From contig CBFCWF010000234.1 of the NCBI GenBank assembly GCA_965601425.1, positions 1-6,721 of the forward strand: a stretch of DNA of 6,721 bases. Direction: 5' to 3'. This document shows, one piece after another, positions 6,704 to 6,721 of this stretch. The notes under the pieces are model-generated. The model did not search any database, had not been told where the DNA came from, and was given only the letters and a program-made list of their open reading frames with translations. This stretch comes from Thiosocius sp965601425 (GTDB lineage Bacteria; Pseudomonadota; Gammaproteobacteria; Chromatiales; Chromatiaceae). The position numbers were made by a program, and so were the translations under genes. Each line of letters starts with the position of its first letter. Positions within the stretch are counted from its first letter, which is position 1.

Positions 6704-6721
6704 ATGATCGAAGAGGTACTG
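6704..6721 (+). CDS. Start of a downstream gene, probably NrfD/PsrC-type membrane anchor (3' truncated)
   Basis: Only six codons (MIEEVL) are inside the window, preceded by a good ribosome binding site and a ten-base gap from the PsrB-type gene. In Psr/Phs operons the third cistron is the quinone-reactive membrane anchor PsrC/NrfD, and a start of this kind is compatible with that. The reading as a gene start is well supported by spacing and ribosome binding site; the identity rests on operon order alone. Confidence 0.55.

Noticed and set aside
1..6721. tRNA, rRNA, CRISPR, insertion sequence or attachment site
   Set aside because: Coding density is near complete on one strand with uniform composition; no spaced direct repeats, terminal inverted repeats or RNA gene signatures were seen.

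Overview
The window is a stretch of one tightly packed, all-plus-strand operon from a high-GC bacterium (roughly 60-65 % G+C by eye, strong G/C at third codon positions). The gene content is that of respiratory sulfur metabolism. It fits a Gram-negative proteobacterium, and a gammaproteobacterial sulfur oxidiser or purple-sulfur-type lineage would be my guess. No rRNA or housekeeping marker is present to prove the taxon.

Layout. (1) 1-342: C-terminal end of a multiheme c-type cytochrome, two CXXCH sites visible, 5' end outside the window. (2) 339-1271: exported, Tat-signal-bearing ferredoxin-like electron-transfer subunit with four cysteine motifs, one of them lacking a cysteine. (3) 1264-2562: ten-helix NrfD/PsrC-superfamily membrane subunit of DsrP-like character. 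(4) 2563-2666: the only real gap, holding a predicted RNA hairpin. (5) 2667-3956: periplasmic protein with three tandem rhodanese domains, the middle one without a catalytic cysteine. (6) 3960-6149: catalytic molybdopterin oxidoreductase of the polysulfide/thiosulfate reductase (PsrA/PhsA) type, with a Tat signal and a lipobox-like cysteine. (7) 6151-6693: PsrB-type ferredoxin with four complete cysteine motifs and no signal peptide. (8) 6704 to the end: first six codons of another gene, probably the matching NrfD/PsrC membrane anchor.

How it may work together (inference). Genes 6-8 look like a Psr/Phs-type complex: Mo catalytic subunit, FeS subunit and, presumably, a quinone-reactive membrane anchor. 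The secreted multi-rhodanese just upstream is a natural sulfane-sulfur carrier for that enzyme, comparable in role to the periplasmic Sud protein that feeds polysulfide sulfur to Psr in Wolinella. Genes 1-3 form a second redox module (cytochrome c, Tat ferredoxin, NrfD protein) with the same order as dsrJ-dsrO-dsrP. The unusual aspect is one catalytic Mo subunit and one sulfur carrier between two different ferredoxin/NrfD-type modules, one of them with a multiheme cytochrome. This suggests a periplasmic sulfur-compound respiratory system with two electron routes. Substrate and direction (reduction, oxidation or disproportionation) cannot be decided from sequence.
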